IMG/VR virus record: IMGVR_UViG_3300047551_002407
Coordinates: 1-26,493 of that record
Reading direction: 5' to 3' (one strand)
DNA: 26,493 nt
From: a virus
Shown here: one piece after another, positions 19,090-26,032 of the stretch
Layout of the letters: every line of letters begins with the position of its first letter
How positions within the stretch are numbered: the first letter of the stretch is position 1
Notes under the pieces: generated by a model
Seen by the model: the letters and a program-made list of their open reading frames with translations, nothing else
What the model was told of the DNA's origin: nothing
The model's database searches: none
Program-made: the position numbers and the translations under genes

Positions 19090-19749
19090 ATGAAACACTT
19101 TAATCATGTAAATATTGACCTACCTTCAATCAAGCAAGTAAATCTAGAAAGTAAGCGGTTGTATGAGACAGCAACGGGTAATAAATACCCGTCTGTCACT
19201 ACTGTTCTTTCTGCGCACAATAAAGATGCAATCATTGCTTGGAGAAAAAGAGTAGGCAACGAAGAAGCTAACAGAATAAGTGTAGCTGCTACTAGACGTG
19301 GAACTAAAATTCATTCTATTATAGAATCATACTTAAAGAATGAAGATAGGCCGATAGAAAATAACTTAGATCTCAATAGATTTATTTCATTGGAACCATA
19401 TCTAGAAAACATAGATAATATCCATGTTCAGGAAAGAGCTCTTTATTCAGATCATTTAAGGTTAGCAGGAACAGTAGATTGTATTGCAGAATATGATGGA
19501 AGGTTATCAGTTATAGACTTTAAAACTGCTTCCAAAGCAAAGAAAAAGGAATGGATTCATTCCTACTTTATGCAATGTGCTGCTTATGCAATCATGTATG
19601 AAGAGAGAACGAAAAGACCAATAACAAATTTAGTAGTAATGATATCTGTAGAAGATGATGCACCTCAGATCTTCTTTGAAAAAAGAGACAACTGGGTAAA
19701 AGATCTTTTATACTATAGAGACTTGTATGAACAAAATAATTCCGATTAA
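19090..19749 (+). CDS. PD-(D/E)XK exonuclease (Cas4/RecB-like)
   Basis: 219 aa. Nuclease core: RGTKIHSIIES (His75), LAGTVDCIAEYDG (Asp130), VIDFKTA (Asp143 and Lys145), and the QxxxY motif Q162-CAA-Y166. This is the order seen in Cas4/RecB-type nucleases found in T4-like aquatic phages, where they are thought to act in recombination or host DNA breakdown. No cysteine cluster as in Cas4 is visible, so it is the iron-free type. Starts two bases after the endolysin stop. Confidence 0.85.
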   Translation: MKHFNHVNIDLPSIKQVNLESKRLYETATGNKYPSVTTVLSAHNKDAIIAWRKRVGNEEANRISVAATRRGTKIHSIIESYLKNEDRPIENNLDLNRFISLEPYLENIDNIHVQERALYSDHLRLAGTVDCIAEYDGRLSVIDFKTASKAKKKEWIHSYFMQCAAYAIMYEERTKRPITNLVVMISVEDDAPQIFFEKRDNWVKDLLYYRDLYEQNNSD

Positions 19750-19775
19750 TAAAATCCTTCTTGGAGAAATAACAA

Positions 19776-20336
19776 ATGAAAACTGTTGGTGATAAATTAA
19801 GTCCGTTCAATATCGTTGGTGTTAAGCCCGGAGCTCTAACACCCGAAGGTGCCTTTGAGGACCTGACGGAAAAATCTTTCCCTGGTAAGTGGAAAGTTAT
19901 TATGTTTTATCCTAAAGACTTTACTTTCGTATGTCCAACAGAAATTGTTGCATATGATAAACTTGTCAACGATTTTAATGATCGTGATGCAGTATTGCTA
20001 ATGGGTAGTACAGATAATGAATTCTGTAAACTAGCCTGGCGTAATGCTCACGAAGATTTAAAGAAAACTAATTCATGGATGTTTGCAGACACGCAACGTC
20101 GTAATGATGATTGGGTATCAAAAAGTCTTGTTGATCAGTTAGGTATTTTCTTTGAATCAGCAGGAGCTGCCTTGCGTGCTACTTTTATTGTTGATCCAAA
20201 TAATATTATTCAACATGTCACAGTCAATAACTTAGATGTTGGCCGTAGTCCAGAGGAAACCTTGCGTGTTCTTGATGCATTACAAACTGGTGAACTTTGT
20301 GCATGTAATCGTGCAGTAGGTGGAGCAACTCTATAA
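19776..20336 (+). CDS. ahpC: Peroxiredoxin AhpC
   Basis: 186 aa, typical 2-Cys peroxiredoxin that reduces hydrogen peroxide, organic peroxides and peroxynitrite. Active site PKDFTFVCPTE with peroxidatic Cys53, Thr50 and Pro46; Arg134 in RATFIVDPNN; resolving pair in GELCACNR (C175, C177). The C-A-C ending and the overall pattern match the actinobacterial/mycobacterial AhpC branch that is recharged by AhpD rather than AhpF, and ahpD follows three genes later. GGAG precedes the start; the stop overlaps the next start (TAATG). Confidence 0.95.
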   Translation: MKTVGDKLSPFNIVGVKPGALTPEGAFEDLTEKSFPGKWKVIMFYPKDFTFVCPTEIVAYDKLVNDFNDRDAVLLMGSTDNEFCKLAWRNAHEDLKKTNSWMFADTQRRNDDWVSKSLVDQLGIFFESAGAALRATFIVDPNNIIQHVTVNNLDVGRSPEETLRVLDALQTGELCACNRAVGGATL

Positions 20337-20473
20337 TGTTATCTTATTTTGACATATTAAATGCTAGTACTACTTGGTGGGATGTTGTAGAATTCAAACT
20401 AATAAGTATTTTTATTACAGTAGTATTAGCAGTACTTGTTGGTAATTGGATCCACGATAGAAATAAAAAATGA
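20336..20473 (+). CDS. Small single-span membrane protein, 45 aa
   Basis: Placed between ahpC and the TerC gene with overlaps at both ends. Begins MLSYFDILNASTTWWDVVEF; a hydrophobic span KLISIFITVVLAVLVGNWIH follows and the end is basic (DRNKK), so the N-terminus should lie outside and the C-terminus in the cytoplasm. It may be a partner of the TerC-like protein; no family recognised. Confidence 0.65.
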   Translation: MLSYFDILNASTTWWDVVEFKLISIFITVVLAVLVGNWIHDRNKK

Positions 20474-21144
20474 TTGAATTTATTTGGGCACTAGGTGCCA
20501 TCATTCTTATTGATGTAGTTTTGGGTGGTGAAAACGCCCTAGTCATAGCAATGGCAGCTAAAAAGCTGCCAGAGCATTTAAGACGTAGAGCAATGATCTG
20601 GGGAACTTTTGGGGCAGTTGCTGTAAGATTTTTATGTGTAGCTGCCCTAACTTATCTTTTAATGATACCTGGTCTTCGTTTGGTTGGCGGATTACTTTTG
20701 ATCTGGATTGCCTGGAGATTAACTAGTTCAGGAGACGAACATAATGATGTAAAAGCTAGCGACACTTTTTGGGGCGCTATGGGTACGATTGTTATGGCTG
20801 ATGCTGTCATGGGTCTAGATAACGCACTTGCCATAGCAGGAGCAGCAGGTGGTAATTGGTGGTTGATTATTTTTGGCTTGCTAGTTAGTGTACCTATTAT
20901 TTTATTTGGTAGTACACTTATAGCAAAACTTCTAGAAAAATATCCAGATAGTATTTTTGTTGGTGCTTTTGTATTATATGTCGTTGCATTTAAAATGATT
21001 ACTTCAGAACCATTTGTAGATACTCATATTGATCCTCTACATGATTGGTCGGAAAAAGGATTACCTTTTGTAATGGCATTTGTATTAACTTGTAAACAAT
21101 ATTATAGAACTAGAATTAGAAGGAAACATAATGAGTTGGGTTAA
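20470..21144 (+). CDS. TerC/YjbE-family integral membrane protein
   Basis: 224 aa with about seven membrane segments. The two inverted half-repeats each carry the family motif: IDVVLGGENALVIAMAA near residues 15-31 and ADAVMGLDNALAIAGAA near 110-126 (D-x-V-x-G-x-(E/D)-N-A-L). TerC-family proteins (Alx, YkoY, YceF) export manganese or help load metals into secreted proteins; some are linked to tellurite or oxidative stress. The C-terminus is basic (YRTRIRRKHNELG). Sitting between ahpC and ahpD, it suggests metal control during peroxide stress. Substrate not shown. Confidence 0.9.
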   Translation: MIEFIWALGAIILIDVVLGGENALVIAMAAKKLPEHLRRRAMIWGTFGAVAVRFLCVAALTYLLMIPGLRLVGGLLLIWIAWRLTSSGDEHNDVKASDTFWGAMGTIVMADAVMGLDNALAIAGAAGGNWWLIIFGLLVSVPIILFGSTLIAKLLEKYPDSIFVGAFVLYVVAFKMITSEPFVDTHIDPLHDWSEKGLPFVMAFVLTCKQYYRTRIRRKHNELG

Positions 21145-21646
21145 ACAAATTTACGATGGAATCCCTGATTATGCAAAAGACATCAAGTTAAATCTTGATA
21201 CTGTTTTGAATCGTAGTTCATTGCCTGGTGATGTGGCAATGGGTTGTGCACTTGCTGCAGCATTCTCTACTGGAAATGGAAAATTAGTTTCTTTTATCCA
21301 AACTGAAATGCTGTATAGTGGGGCAGAATATAATTCTGCACTTACTGCCGCCAGCATTATGGCACAAAATAATATATGGTATCCATATGTTGAAATGACT
21401 GGTGATGAAAATTTAAAAGGATTGCCAGCTTCACTTCGCATGAATGCTATTGCTAACCACGGTGGAACAACTAAGTTAAGATTTGAGGCATTTAGTTTGG
21501 CTGCAAGCATAGTTGGCAAATGTCACTTTTGTGTCAAAGCACACTATGATACTCTTAAGAAAGAAGGAATGACTGTAGAACAACTTCGTGATATTGGAAG
21601 AATTGCTGCCGTTATTACAGCAGTTTCTAAGGTTCTTAATTCGTAA
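21131..21646 (+). CDS. ahpD: Alkylhydroperoxidase AhpD
   Basis: 171 aa. The catalytic CxxC is in GKCHFCVKAHYDTLKKEG: C131 and C134, with His138 and Glu119 (RFEAFSLAAS). The spacing equals that of Mycobacterium tuberculosis AhpD (E118, C130, C133, H137), the protein that passes electrons from lipoylated dihydrolipoamide acyltransferase to AhpC. The N-terminal half is the usual second helical repeat without cysteines. Overlaps the TerC gene by 14 bases. With the phage AhpC it could form a complete peroxidase if the host supplies lipoyl protein and Lpd. Confidence 0.92.
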   Translation: MSWVKQIYDGIPDYAKDIKLNLDTVLNRSSLPGDVAMGCALAAAFSTGNGKLVSFIQTEMLYSGAEYNSALTAASIMAQNNIWYPYVEMTGDENLKGLPASLRMNAIANHGGTTKLRFEAFSLAASIVGKCHFCVKAHYDTLKKEGMTVEQLRDIGRIAAVITAVSKVLNS

Positions 21647-21675
21647 CAGTGGATTTTGTCGTACTTTTATCATAT

Positions 21676-21683
21676 AATAAATA
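21676..21683 (+). promoter_or_regulatory. Late-type promoter for tmRNA
   Basis: AATAAATA, matching the relaxed NATAAATA late element of T4-like phages; an overlapping TATAAT (21673-21678) could also serve host RNA polymerase. Start of RNA is expected about 21690, where the tmRNA acceptor piece begins. Confidence 0.5.
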
Positions 21684-21689
21684 TTGATA

Positions 21690-21994
21690 TAGTTGTATGA
21701 AGCAAGCAGAAACATGTTTCGGACGGCGGTTCGATTCCGCCCAGGTCCACCAAATGGTCTCTCTCCGTAGAATACCGAATGGTCGCGAACTTAAGGTCGG
21801 CTGAGAGATTATTTGATGGGCCTGTCAGGTTTCGACGGGGCAAATAGTAAGTAAGTGGACAACTCGATAGGCGAAGGACGTAATCCTAGCAAATCAAATA
21901 GACGCAAACGACGACTATTTCTATCAGGACCTTAAGCTAGCCGCTTAAACCTGACGGGGTTTTGGCAGTTCACCTTGTTACCAAACGAACTGCC
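21690..21994 (+). ncRNA. ssrA: Permuted (two-piece) tmRNA
   Basis: The acceptor piece comes first: TTTCGGAC, T arm GGCGG-TTCGATT-CCGCC (21725-21741), acceptor strand CAGGTCC (21742-21748), A and encoded CCA (21750-21752). After a 65-base spacer the second piece starts GGGCCTG (21818-21824), which pairs with CAGGTCC over all seven bases (one G-U), then TCAGGTTTCGACGGGG. AATAGACGCAAACGAC (21898-21912 region) matches the resume site; the tag frame from GCA at 21904 reads ANDDYFYQDLKLAA with TAA at 21946-21948. A P2-like ACAACT/AGTTGT pairing links the pieces. The tag stop lies in a hairpin TTAAGC/GCTTAA inside TCAGG/CCTGA. Ribosome rescue is the expected role; SmpB is not in the window. The 3' limit is uncertain; the last structure is GGCAGTTC/GAACTGCC (21964-21994). 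Confidence 0.92.
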
Positions 21995-22013
21995 TAACAC
22001 ACAGGAGATTTAA

Positions 22014-22559
22014 ATGAAAAAATTGTTACTTGCTTTATCGTTGACAGCGGCATTTGGTGCAGCTCATGCTGCAAATTTTGTTAGTTTTGATGTAGACAAG
22101 GTTGAAGACAATGGCAACGGTGCCAAGAGCACCGCACAGTACTTCCGTGCTGGTAAAGATGTTGCTGGTCTAAATCTTGGTCTTCAAGTTCGTACAGCAG
22201 TATTTGATAAAGGTGGTATGCTTAACAGTGTAGAAGTAACTGCAGGCAAAGACCTTGTTAAAGGGTTGAATACGTTCGTTGGTATGGGTTATGATAATGG
22301 TTTCAACGGTAAAGTTAATGGCGACTTTACATATGGTCTAGTTGGTGCATCAACTGGCATGCCACTTGGCAAGGCCTGGGGATTTGCTGGAGCTAAGACT
22401 CGTATTAATTGGGATAGCGATAATCCCAAGCAAACAGTTGCCTTTGCTGGTGTTAGCCTTCCTCTAACTAAAGCTATGAGTGTAAGTGCAAGCGTAAGCC
22501 GTTCCTATCAGAACATCAAAGAAGATGCGTATGGTGTAGGATTGCGTTTCGCATACTAA
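22014..22559 (+). CDS. Outer-membrane beta-barrel protein
   Basis: 181 aa with a Sec signal peptide MKKLLLALSLTAAFGAAHAA (cleavage after AHA, residue 19). The mature part is made of alternating strands separated by Gly/Asn/Asp turns (VGMGYDNGFNGKVNGDFTYG), and ends GVGLRFAY, an aromatic-ended beta-signal as used by the BAM machinery. The length suits an 8-strand barrel. AGGAG precedes the ATG. It directly follows tmRNA and a terminator ends the unit. A phage gene for an outer-membrane protein might block re-infection or alter permeability; this is inference. Confidence 0.8.
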   Translation: MKKLLLALSLTAAFGAAHAANFVSFDVDKVEDNGNGAKSTAQYFRAGKDVAGLNLGLQVRTAVFDKGGMLNSVEVTAGKDLVKGLNTFVGMGYDNGFNGKVNGDFTYGLVGASTGMPLGKAWGFAGAKTRINWDSDNPKQTVAFAGVSLPLTKAMSVSASVSRSYQNIKEDAYGVGLRFAY

Positions 22560-22569
22560 AATTAAGGTT

Positions 22570-22597
22570 TGGTGGAACCTGATAAACCACCATTTTT
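22570..22597 (+). terminator. Terminator after the beta-barrel gene
   Basis: TGGTGG (22570-22575) pairs with CCACCA (22587-22592), 11-base loop, followed by TTTTT. Confidence 0.7.
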
Positions 22598-22624
22598 ACA
22601 CACAAACACAAAGGAGAAGTAACT

Positions 22625-22891
22625 ATGAGTAATATGTCACCTTTTGAAATTAGGCTTGAGTTATTAAAAATGGCTCAGACCATGCTTGAACAAGACTATC
22701 ACGGCAAACGTGAATCTATCTCTAATGACTGGCAAGTCAAAGTAGAAAATGCTCGTCATGCTGGTCAAATTCCACCTGATCATCCAGGCTTTCCATTATT
22801 TCCGACGGAAGCTGATATCATTCAAAAAGCTCAAATCCTTAATGGATTTGTATCTCAAACCCCTGTAGAAAAACCATCTACTAAGAAGTAA
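22625..22891 (+). CDS. Conserved T4-like phage protein, 88 aa
   Basis: AAGGAG precedes the start. The sequence MSNMSPFEIRLELLKMAQTM, LEQDYHGKRESISNDW, PPDHPGFPLFPTEADIIQKA and ILNGFVSQ is the well-conserved small protein of T4-like cyanophages and pelagiphages (S-P-F-E-I-R-L-E-L-L-K-M-A, D-Y-x-x-K-R-E-x-I-x-x-x-W, F-P-(T/S)-E-x-x-I-x-x-A-x-x-L-N-x-F-V). Function unknown. A 7-bp hairpin lies between it and the next gene. Confidence 0.8.
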   Translation: MSNMSPFEIRLELLKMAQTMLEQDYHGKRESISNDWQVKVENARHAGQIPPDHPGFPLFPTEADIIQKAQILNGFVSQTPVEKPSTKK

Positions 22892-22898
22892 TCTGAAC

Positions 22899-22916
22899 GG
22901 GGAGGTTCGCCTCCTC
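22899..22916 (+). terminator. Intergenic hairpin with TTCG loop
   Basis: GGGGAGG/CCTCCTC with loop TTCG, 7 bp including one G-U. There is no T tail, so it is more likely an RNA stability or translation element than a full terminator; the CTCC part could also pair with the GGAG site of the next gene. Confidence 0.45.
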
Positions 22917-22931
22917 TAAGTAGGAGCAATC

Positions 22932-23465
22932 ATGGAACGATTAGTAAAAGTATTCCTGACTGTATTTGCTGCAGTAGTTGTTGCAAACTTATTTACACGT
23001 TTTATTGATTATAAATTAGATAACCTAAAAAATAATCCTGTAAAACCAACTAAGTACACAACAATGGCTGAGCGTGAAAAACAACTCGAATGCTTAGCTC
23101 ATAATATCTACCACGAAGCAGCTAAAGAATCTTTTGAAGGTAAGGTAGCTGTAGCGCAGGTAACTATTAATAGAGCTGAGTCTGGTCTATTTCCTAGTGA
23201 TATTTGTAAAGTTGTTTATCAGAAGAATGTGTTTATGGAAAAAGTTGTATGCCAGTTTAGCTGGTATTGTGAACCACAAACACGTAAGAAGCTATTAAAT
23301 AATCAGGCTTATGATGAATGTTATGGAGTAGCAAAGAAAGTGTTACTTGAAGGATTTAGACTTGACGTTCTCAATGAAGCAATGTATTATCATGCTAATT
23401 ATGTAAATCCTAAGTGGGGTAAACAAAAGATTGCAACGATTGGTAATCACATCTTTTATAAGTAA
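22932..23465 (+). CDS. SleB-type cell-wall hydrolase, membrane-anchored
   Basis: 177 aa. One N-terminal membrane helix (residues about 5-21, VKVFLTVFAAVVVANLF) is followed by a Hydrolase_2/SleB domain: CLAHNIYHEAAKESFEGKVA with catalytic Glu62, VAQVTINRAESGLFPSDICK, VVCQFSWYC, and YYHANYVNPKWGKQK. SleB-like lytic transglycosylases cut peptidoglycan. Similar proteins are frequent in T4-like aquatic phages, perhaps as lysis or spanin-helper proteins. The anchor suggests export without a holin. GGAG precedes the start. Confidence 0.88.
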   Translation: MERLVKVFLTVFAAVVVANLFTRFIDYKLDNLKNNPVKPTKYTTMAEREKQLECLAHNIYHEAAKESFEGKVAVAQVTINRAESGLFPSDICKVVYQKNVFMEKVVCQFSWYCEPQTRKKLLNNQAYDECYGVAKKVLLEGFRLDVLNEAMYYHANYVNPKWGKQKIATIGNHIFYK

Positions 23466-23470
23466 CTATT

Positions 23471-23809
23471 ATGGAAAAACCAGTTAGAAAATTTAAAATA
23501 CAAATTCCTAAATTTGACTTACAACAGGTAATGGAATTTTGTAGAACTAAACTTACTCAAGCTACAGCAGAAACTATAGCATGGGTTGGTGTTCTACTAA
23601 TTCATGCTGCTACTATTCCTACTATGATTGCCCTGATGGCTGGTCTTACAGATAAAACGCCACCCATTGAACTAGTACTTTTTATTTGGGGAGGACTTGC
23701 ATTATTCTTTATTAGAGCAGCAATATTGAAAGACATGCTAAATGTTATTACAATTGGTTTTGGTTTTCTTGTCCACGCAGTTATGTTATCATTGGTAATG
23801 TTTAAATGA
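23471..23809 (+). CDS. Three-span membrane protein, 112 aa; holin candidate
   Basis: A basic cytoplasmic N-terminus (MEKPVRKFKIQIPKFD) precedes three hydrophobic helices: ETIAWVGVLLIHAATIPTMI, LVLFIWGGLALFFIRAAI and LNVITIGFGFLVHAVMLSLV. Topology and place directly after a wall hydrolase suit a holin, and similar proteins occur in T4-like cyanophages, but T4's own holin (gene t) is different and no family motif proves it. ATGA overlap with gene 33. Confidence 0.65.
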   Translation: MEKPVRKFKIQIPKFDLQQVMEFCRTKLTQATAETIAWVGVLLIHAATIPTMIALMAGLTDKTPPIELVLFIWGGLALFFIRAAILKDMLNVITIGFGFLVHAVMLSLVMFK

Positions 23810-24063
23810 ATGAAAAAGAATTAACAGACGGATTAGTTATTACGAAACGTTTTAGGTCTCCCAACGAATTCTCACTTTACATTGAAGAACAAGTTCGAAC
23901 TATGAGAATCCCTTATATTGAGGCGATTATAAATTATTGCAACGAACAAGATATTGATGTAGAGAGAGTTGCTGGATTGATTAGTCCAGCACTTAGGGAT
24001 AAAATACAGGTTGAAGCTGAAGATCAAAATATGATCAGAAGGAGTGGTAAATTACCGCTATGA
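23806..24063 (+). CDS. 33: Late transcription co-activator gp33
   Basis: 85 aa (T4 gp33 is 112). T4 gp33 bridges RNA polymerase and the sliding clamp for late transcription. The region RTMRIPYIEAIINYCNEQDI with ERVAGLISPALRDKIQVEAE and DQNMIRR aligns with T4 gp33 (M-S-Y-L-E-A, E-x-x-I, F-I-x-x-x-I-x-x-K-I-Q-x-E-A-x-D-x-N-L). Gene 59 follows by ATGA overlap, as in T4. The clamp-binding C-terminus of T4 gp33 (hydrophobic, D-F-L-L) is not obvious here; the end is SGKLPL. Confidence 0.82.
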   Translation: MNEKELTDGLVITKRFRSPNEFSLYIEEQVRTMRIPYIEAIINYCNEQDIDVERVAGLISPALRDKIQVEAEDQNMIRRSGKLPL

Positions 24064-24650
24064 TTATGACAGAATTTGAGGTGTACCGATTTTACTTAGC
24101 ACTGAGATTACATTTTACAACAGATAAGTATGATGTAATCAAGCAACAAGGAAAGGTAAGAGCATCAAAGTTAGCTTTCTCTAAGAGAAAAGATCTAATT
24201 TCTATTAAGAAGATTGCAAAAACTTATTCTGATGAAGAAGTAGTAAACTTTCTTGTTGCTAACTTTGTTTCTGGTGATCGCTGGGGTGGTGTGTTCGATT
24301 CAGAAGCTAGGGATCGCTATTTAGCATGGAAAAAACGCATTGAAAGTCTCACATACACGTTTACTAACGATATTGATAGACTTTTTAATGAAACTTCCGA
24401 TCCTTTTAGTAGCTCAAAAGGCGAACATTCCTATATAATTAAACAATACCTTAGGAACAACCTATCGATTGAAACATTGGTAGTGTTGGAGTCCTTTAGA
24501 AACTATATGGATGAATTTGACCAAGTGTATGCAGAAGACATAGTGTGGCCAGATATCTCCAGATTGATTAAAAAATATAAACCGTTTCTTAAATTTGACA
24601 AAGATAAATTTCATGCAATATACAGAAGAAGAGTTGGACTTAGCTCGTAG
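24060..24650 (+). CDS. 59: Helicase loader gp59
   Basis: 196 aa (T4 gp59 is 217). T4 gp59 places the gp41 helicase on gp32-coated forks. Matches include the N-terminal FEVYRFYLALRLHFTTDKYD with VIKQQGKVRAS, KRKDLISIKKIAKTYSDEEV, LVANFVSGDRWGG, and the C-terminal half SYIIKQYLRNNLSIETLVVL-ESF. The all-helical pattern and its place between 33 and 32 agree. Starts at 24060 (ATGA overlap) or the in-frame ATG at 24066. Confidence 0.9.
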   Translation: MIMTEFEVYRFYLALRLHFTTDKYDVIKQQGKVRASKLAFSKRKDLISIKKIAKTYSDEEVVNFLVANFVSGDRWGGVFDSEARDRYLAWKKRIESLTYTFTNDIDRLFNETSDPFSSSKGEHSYIIKQYLRNNLSIETLVVLESFRNYMDEFDQVYAEDIVWPDISRLIKKYKPFLKFDKDKFHAIYRRRVGLSS

Positions 24651-24837
24651 CAAGATAAAGCTACTTGAAGAGAATGTTGCAGACCTTCAAGATGCAATTA
24701 GTCACTACGCAGACCAGCTTAAAGAAACCCAACGTTTTTTAATTAAACTTGCACACAACCAATCAGAAATTACAAAAAGGGTCACACACTGGCCATATAT
24801 TGTAGTTTCTGATCGAGGTGGTGAAGAGGAAATCTAA
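24613..24837 (+). CDS. Coiled-coil small protein, 74 aa
   Basis: Overlaps the end of gene 59 by 38 bases; the ATG at 24613 is the first good start (a TTG at 24595 is possible). Residues 3-55 form a coiled coil (LARSKIKLLEENVADLQDAI), and the end is THWPYIVVSDRGGEEEI. Placed between 59 and 32, it may act in replication, but no T4 counterpart is recognised. Confidence 0.65.
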   Translation: MQYTEEELDLARSKIKLLEENVADLQDAISHYADQLKETQRFLIKLAHNQSEITKRVTHWPYIVVSDRGGEEEI

Positions 24838-24857
24838 AGGAGGATTGTTACTTAATC

Positions 24858-25046
24858 ATGAGCGATACAAAGATGCACAATGACTACGATCGAGAAAAGA
24901 AAGTTCATCGCGTAGAAAAGCAAAAAAGTAAGGTTGCCAAGCATAAGAAATACCTATATAATATGTTATCTAAAGACAATTTAGATGATGAATTTGATGA
25001 CCTGTATGATGATACGTTTTTCAATACTAAAATCAAACGTCGTTAA
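24858..25046 (+). CDS. Hypothetical charged protein, 62 aa
   Basis: A strong AAGGAGG lies 15 bases before the ATG, longer than usual. The first half is basic (REKKVHRVEKQKSKVAKHKK), then an acidic block DNLDDEFDDLYDD, ending in KIKRR. Probably disordered; function unknown. It is immediately upstream of gene 32. Confidence 0.65.
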   Translation: MSDTKMHNDYDREKKVHRVEKQKSKVAKHKKYLYNMLSKDNLDDEFDDLYDDTFFNTKIKRR

Positions 25047-25082
25047 TATACCGTTTATACACCGTTAATAAGGAGCAGTAAC

Positions 25083-26003
25083 ATGGCTTATACATCTCTA
25101 TCCGACCTTCGTAAATCTCGTGGTGGTTTTGACAAGATGATGAAGGAAGTTGAGAAACTCAATACACCCGCTGAGGGTGCTTCAAAAGATGATCGTTTCT
25201 GGCAGCCAGAAGTAGATAAAGCTGGAAATGGTTACGCTGTCATTCGTTTCCTTCCACCTTCTAAGGGCGAAGATCTGCCCTGGGTTCGTATTTGGAATCA
25301 TGGATTTCAAGGACCTACTGGAAAGTGGTATATTGAGAATTCGTTGACCACAATCGGTAAACCTGATCCTGTTTCTGAACTAAACACCAAGCTATGGAAC
25401 TCTGGTGTTGAAGCAGATAAAGAGACAGTACGTAAACAAAAACGCAAACTTACTTACATTTCAAACATCTACGTTGTCAAGGATTCATCACATCCAGAAA
25501 ACGAAGGAAAAGTGTTTCTCTTTAAGTATGGCAAGAAGATCTTTGATAAGATCAAAGGCCTTATGGAACCTCAGTTTGAGGACGAGAAAGCTGTTAATCC
25601 TTTTGACTTTTGGGAAGGTAAAAACTTTAAACTAAAGATTATGAATGTTGCTGGTTATCGTAACTATGATAAGTCTGAGTTTGAACCAAATTCTCCTATC
25701 AGCACTGATGATAGTCAGATTGAGCAGATTTGGAGCAAGCAACACTCACTGACTGAATTCTTGAGTCCAAGCAACTTTAAATCTTATGACGAACTAAAAG
25801 CTAAACTCGATGCAGTACTTTCAGGTGCTGGAGTTGCTAATCGTCGTGCTGAAGAGATTGATGATGTTGCAGAAGCAGTTGCTGCTCCTAGAGCAAAACC
25901 AGCTGCAGATACTCCACGTAAACCAGCACCAAAGAAAGAAGTAGACTTTGATGACGATGAAGAATCACTCTCTTATTTTTCCAAATTGGCAAATGAAGAG
26001 TAA
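25083..26003 (+). CDS. 32: Single-stranded DNA binding protein gp32
   Basis: 306 aa (T4 gp32 is 301). It coats single-stranded DNA and organises replication and repair. Basic N-terminus MAYTSLSDLRKSRGGFDKM (cooperativity arm), core RFWQPEVDKAGNGYAVIRFL, WVRIWNHGFQGPTGKWYIEN, KVFLFKYGKKIFDKIKGLM and NPFDFWEGKNFKLKI, then an Ala/Pro/Lys linker and an acidic tail VDFDDDEESLSYF that recruits partner proteins. The protein has no cysteine, so the zinc site of T4 gp32 (three Cys, one His) is absent, as in cyanophage versions. AAGGAGCAGTAAC gives a good start. A structured RNA follows the stop. Confidence 0.95.
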   Translation: MAYTSLSDLRKSRGGFDKMMKEVEKLNTPAEGASKDDRFWQPEVDKAGNGYAVIRFLPPSKGEDLPWVRIWNHGFQGPTGKWYIENSLTTIGKPDPVSELNTKLWNSGVEADKETVRKQKRKLTYISNIYVVKDSSHPENEGKVFLFKYGKKIFDKIKGLMEPQFEDEKAVNPFDFWEGKNFKLKIMNVAGYRNYDKSEFEPNSPISTDDSQIEQIWSKQHSLTEFLSPSNFKSYDELKAKLDAVLSGAGVANRRAEEIDDVAEAVAAPRAKPAADTPRKPAPKKEVDFDDDEESLSYFSKLANEE

Positions 26004-26032
26004 CCACATTCTAGAATTAGTCTAAGCCCAAT

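Noticed and set aside
21169-21519. 116-codon minus-strand open frame
   Set aside because: Antisense to ahpD, whose catalytic residues are all accounted for.
21725-21752. Possible isolated tRNA 3' half
   Set aside because: There is no anticodon arm; the half pairs perfectly with GGGCCTG at 21818 and belongs to the permuted tmRNA.
25083-26003. Zinc-binding site in gp32
   Set aside because: The protein contains no cysteine at all, so the T4 zinc site cannot form.
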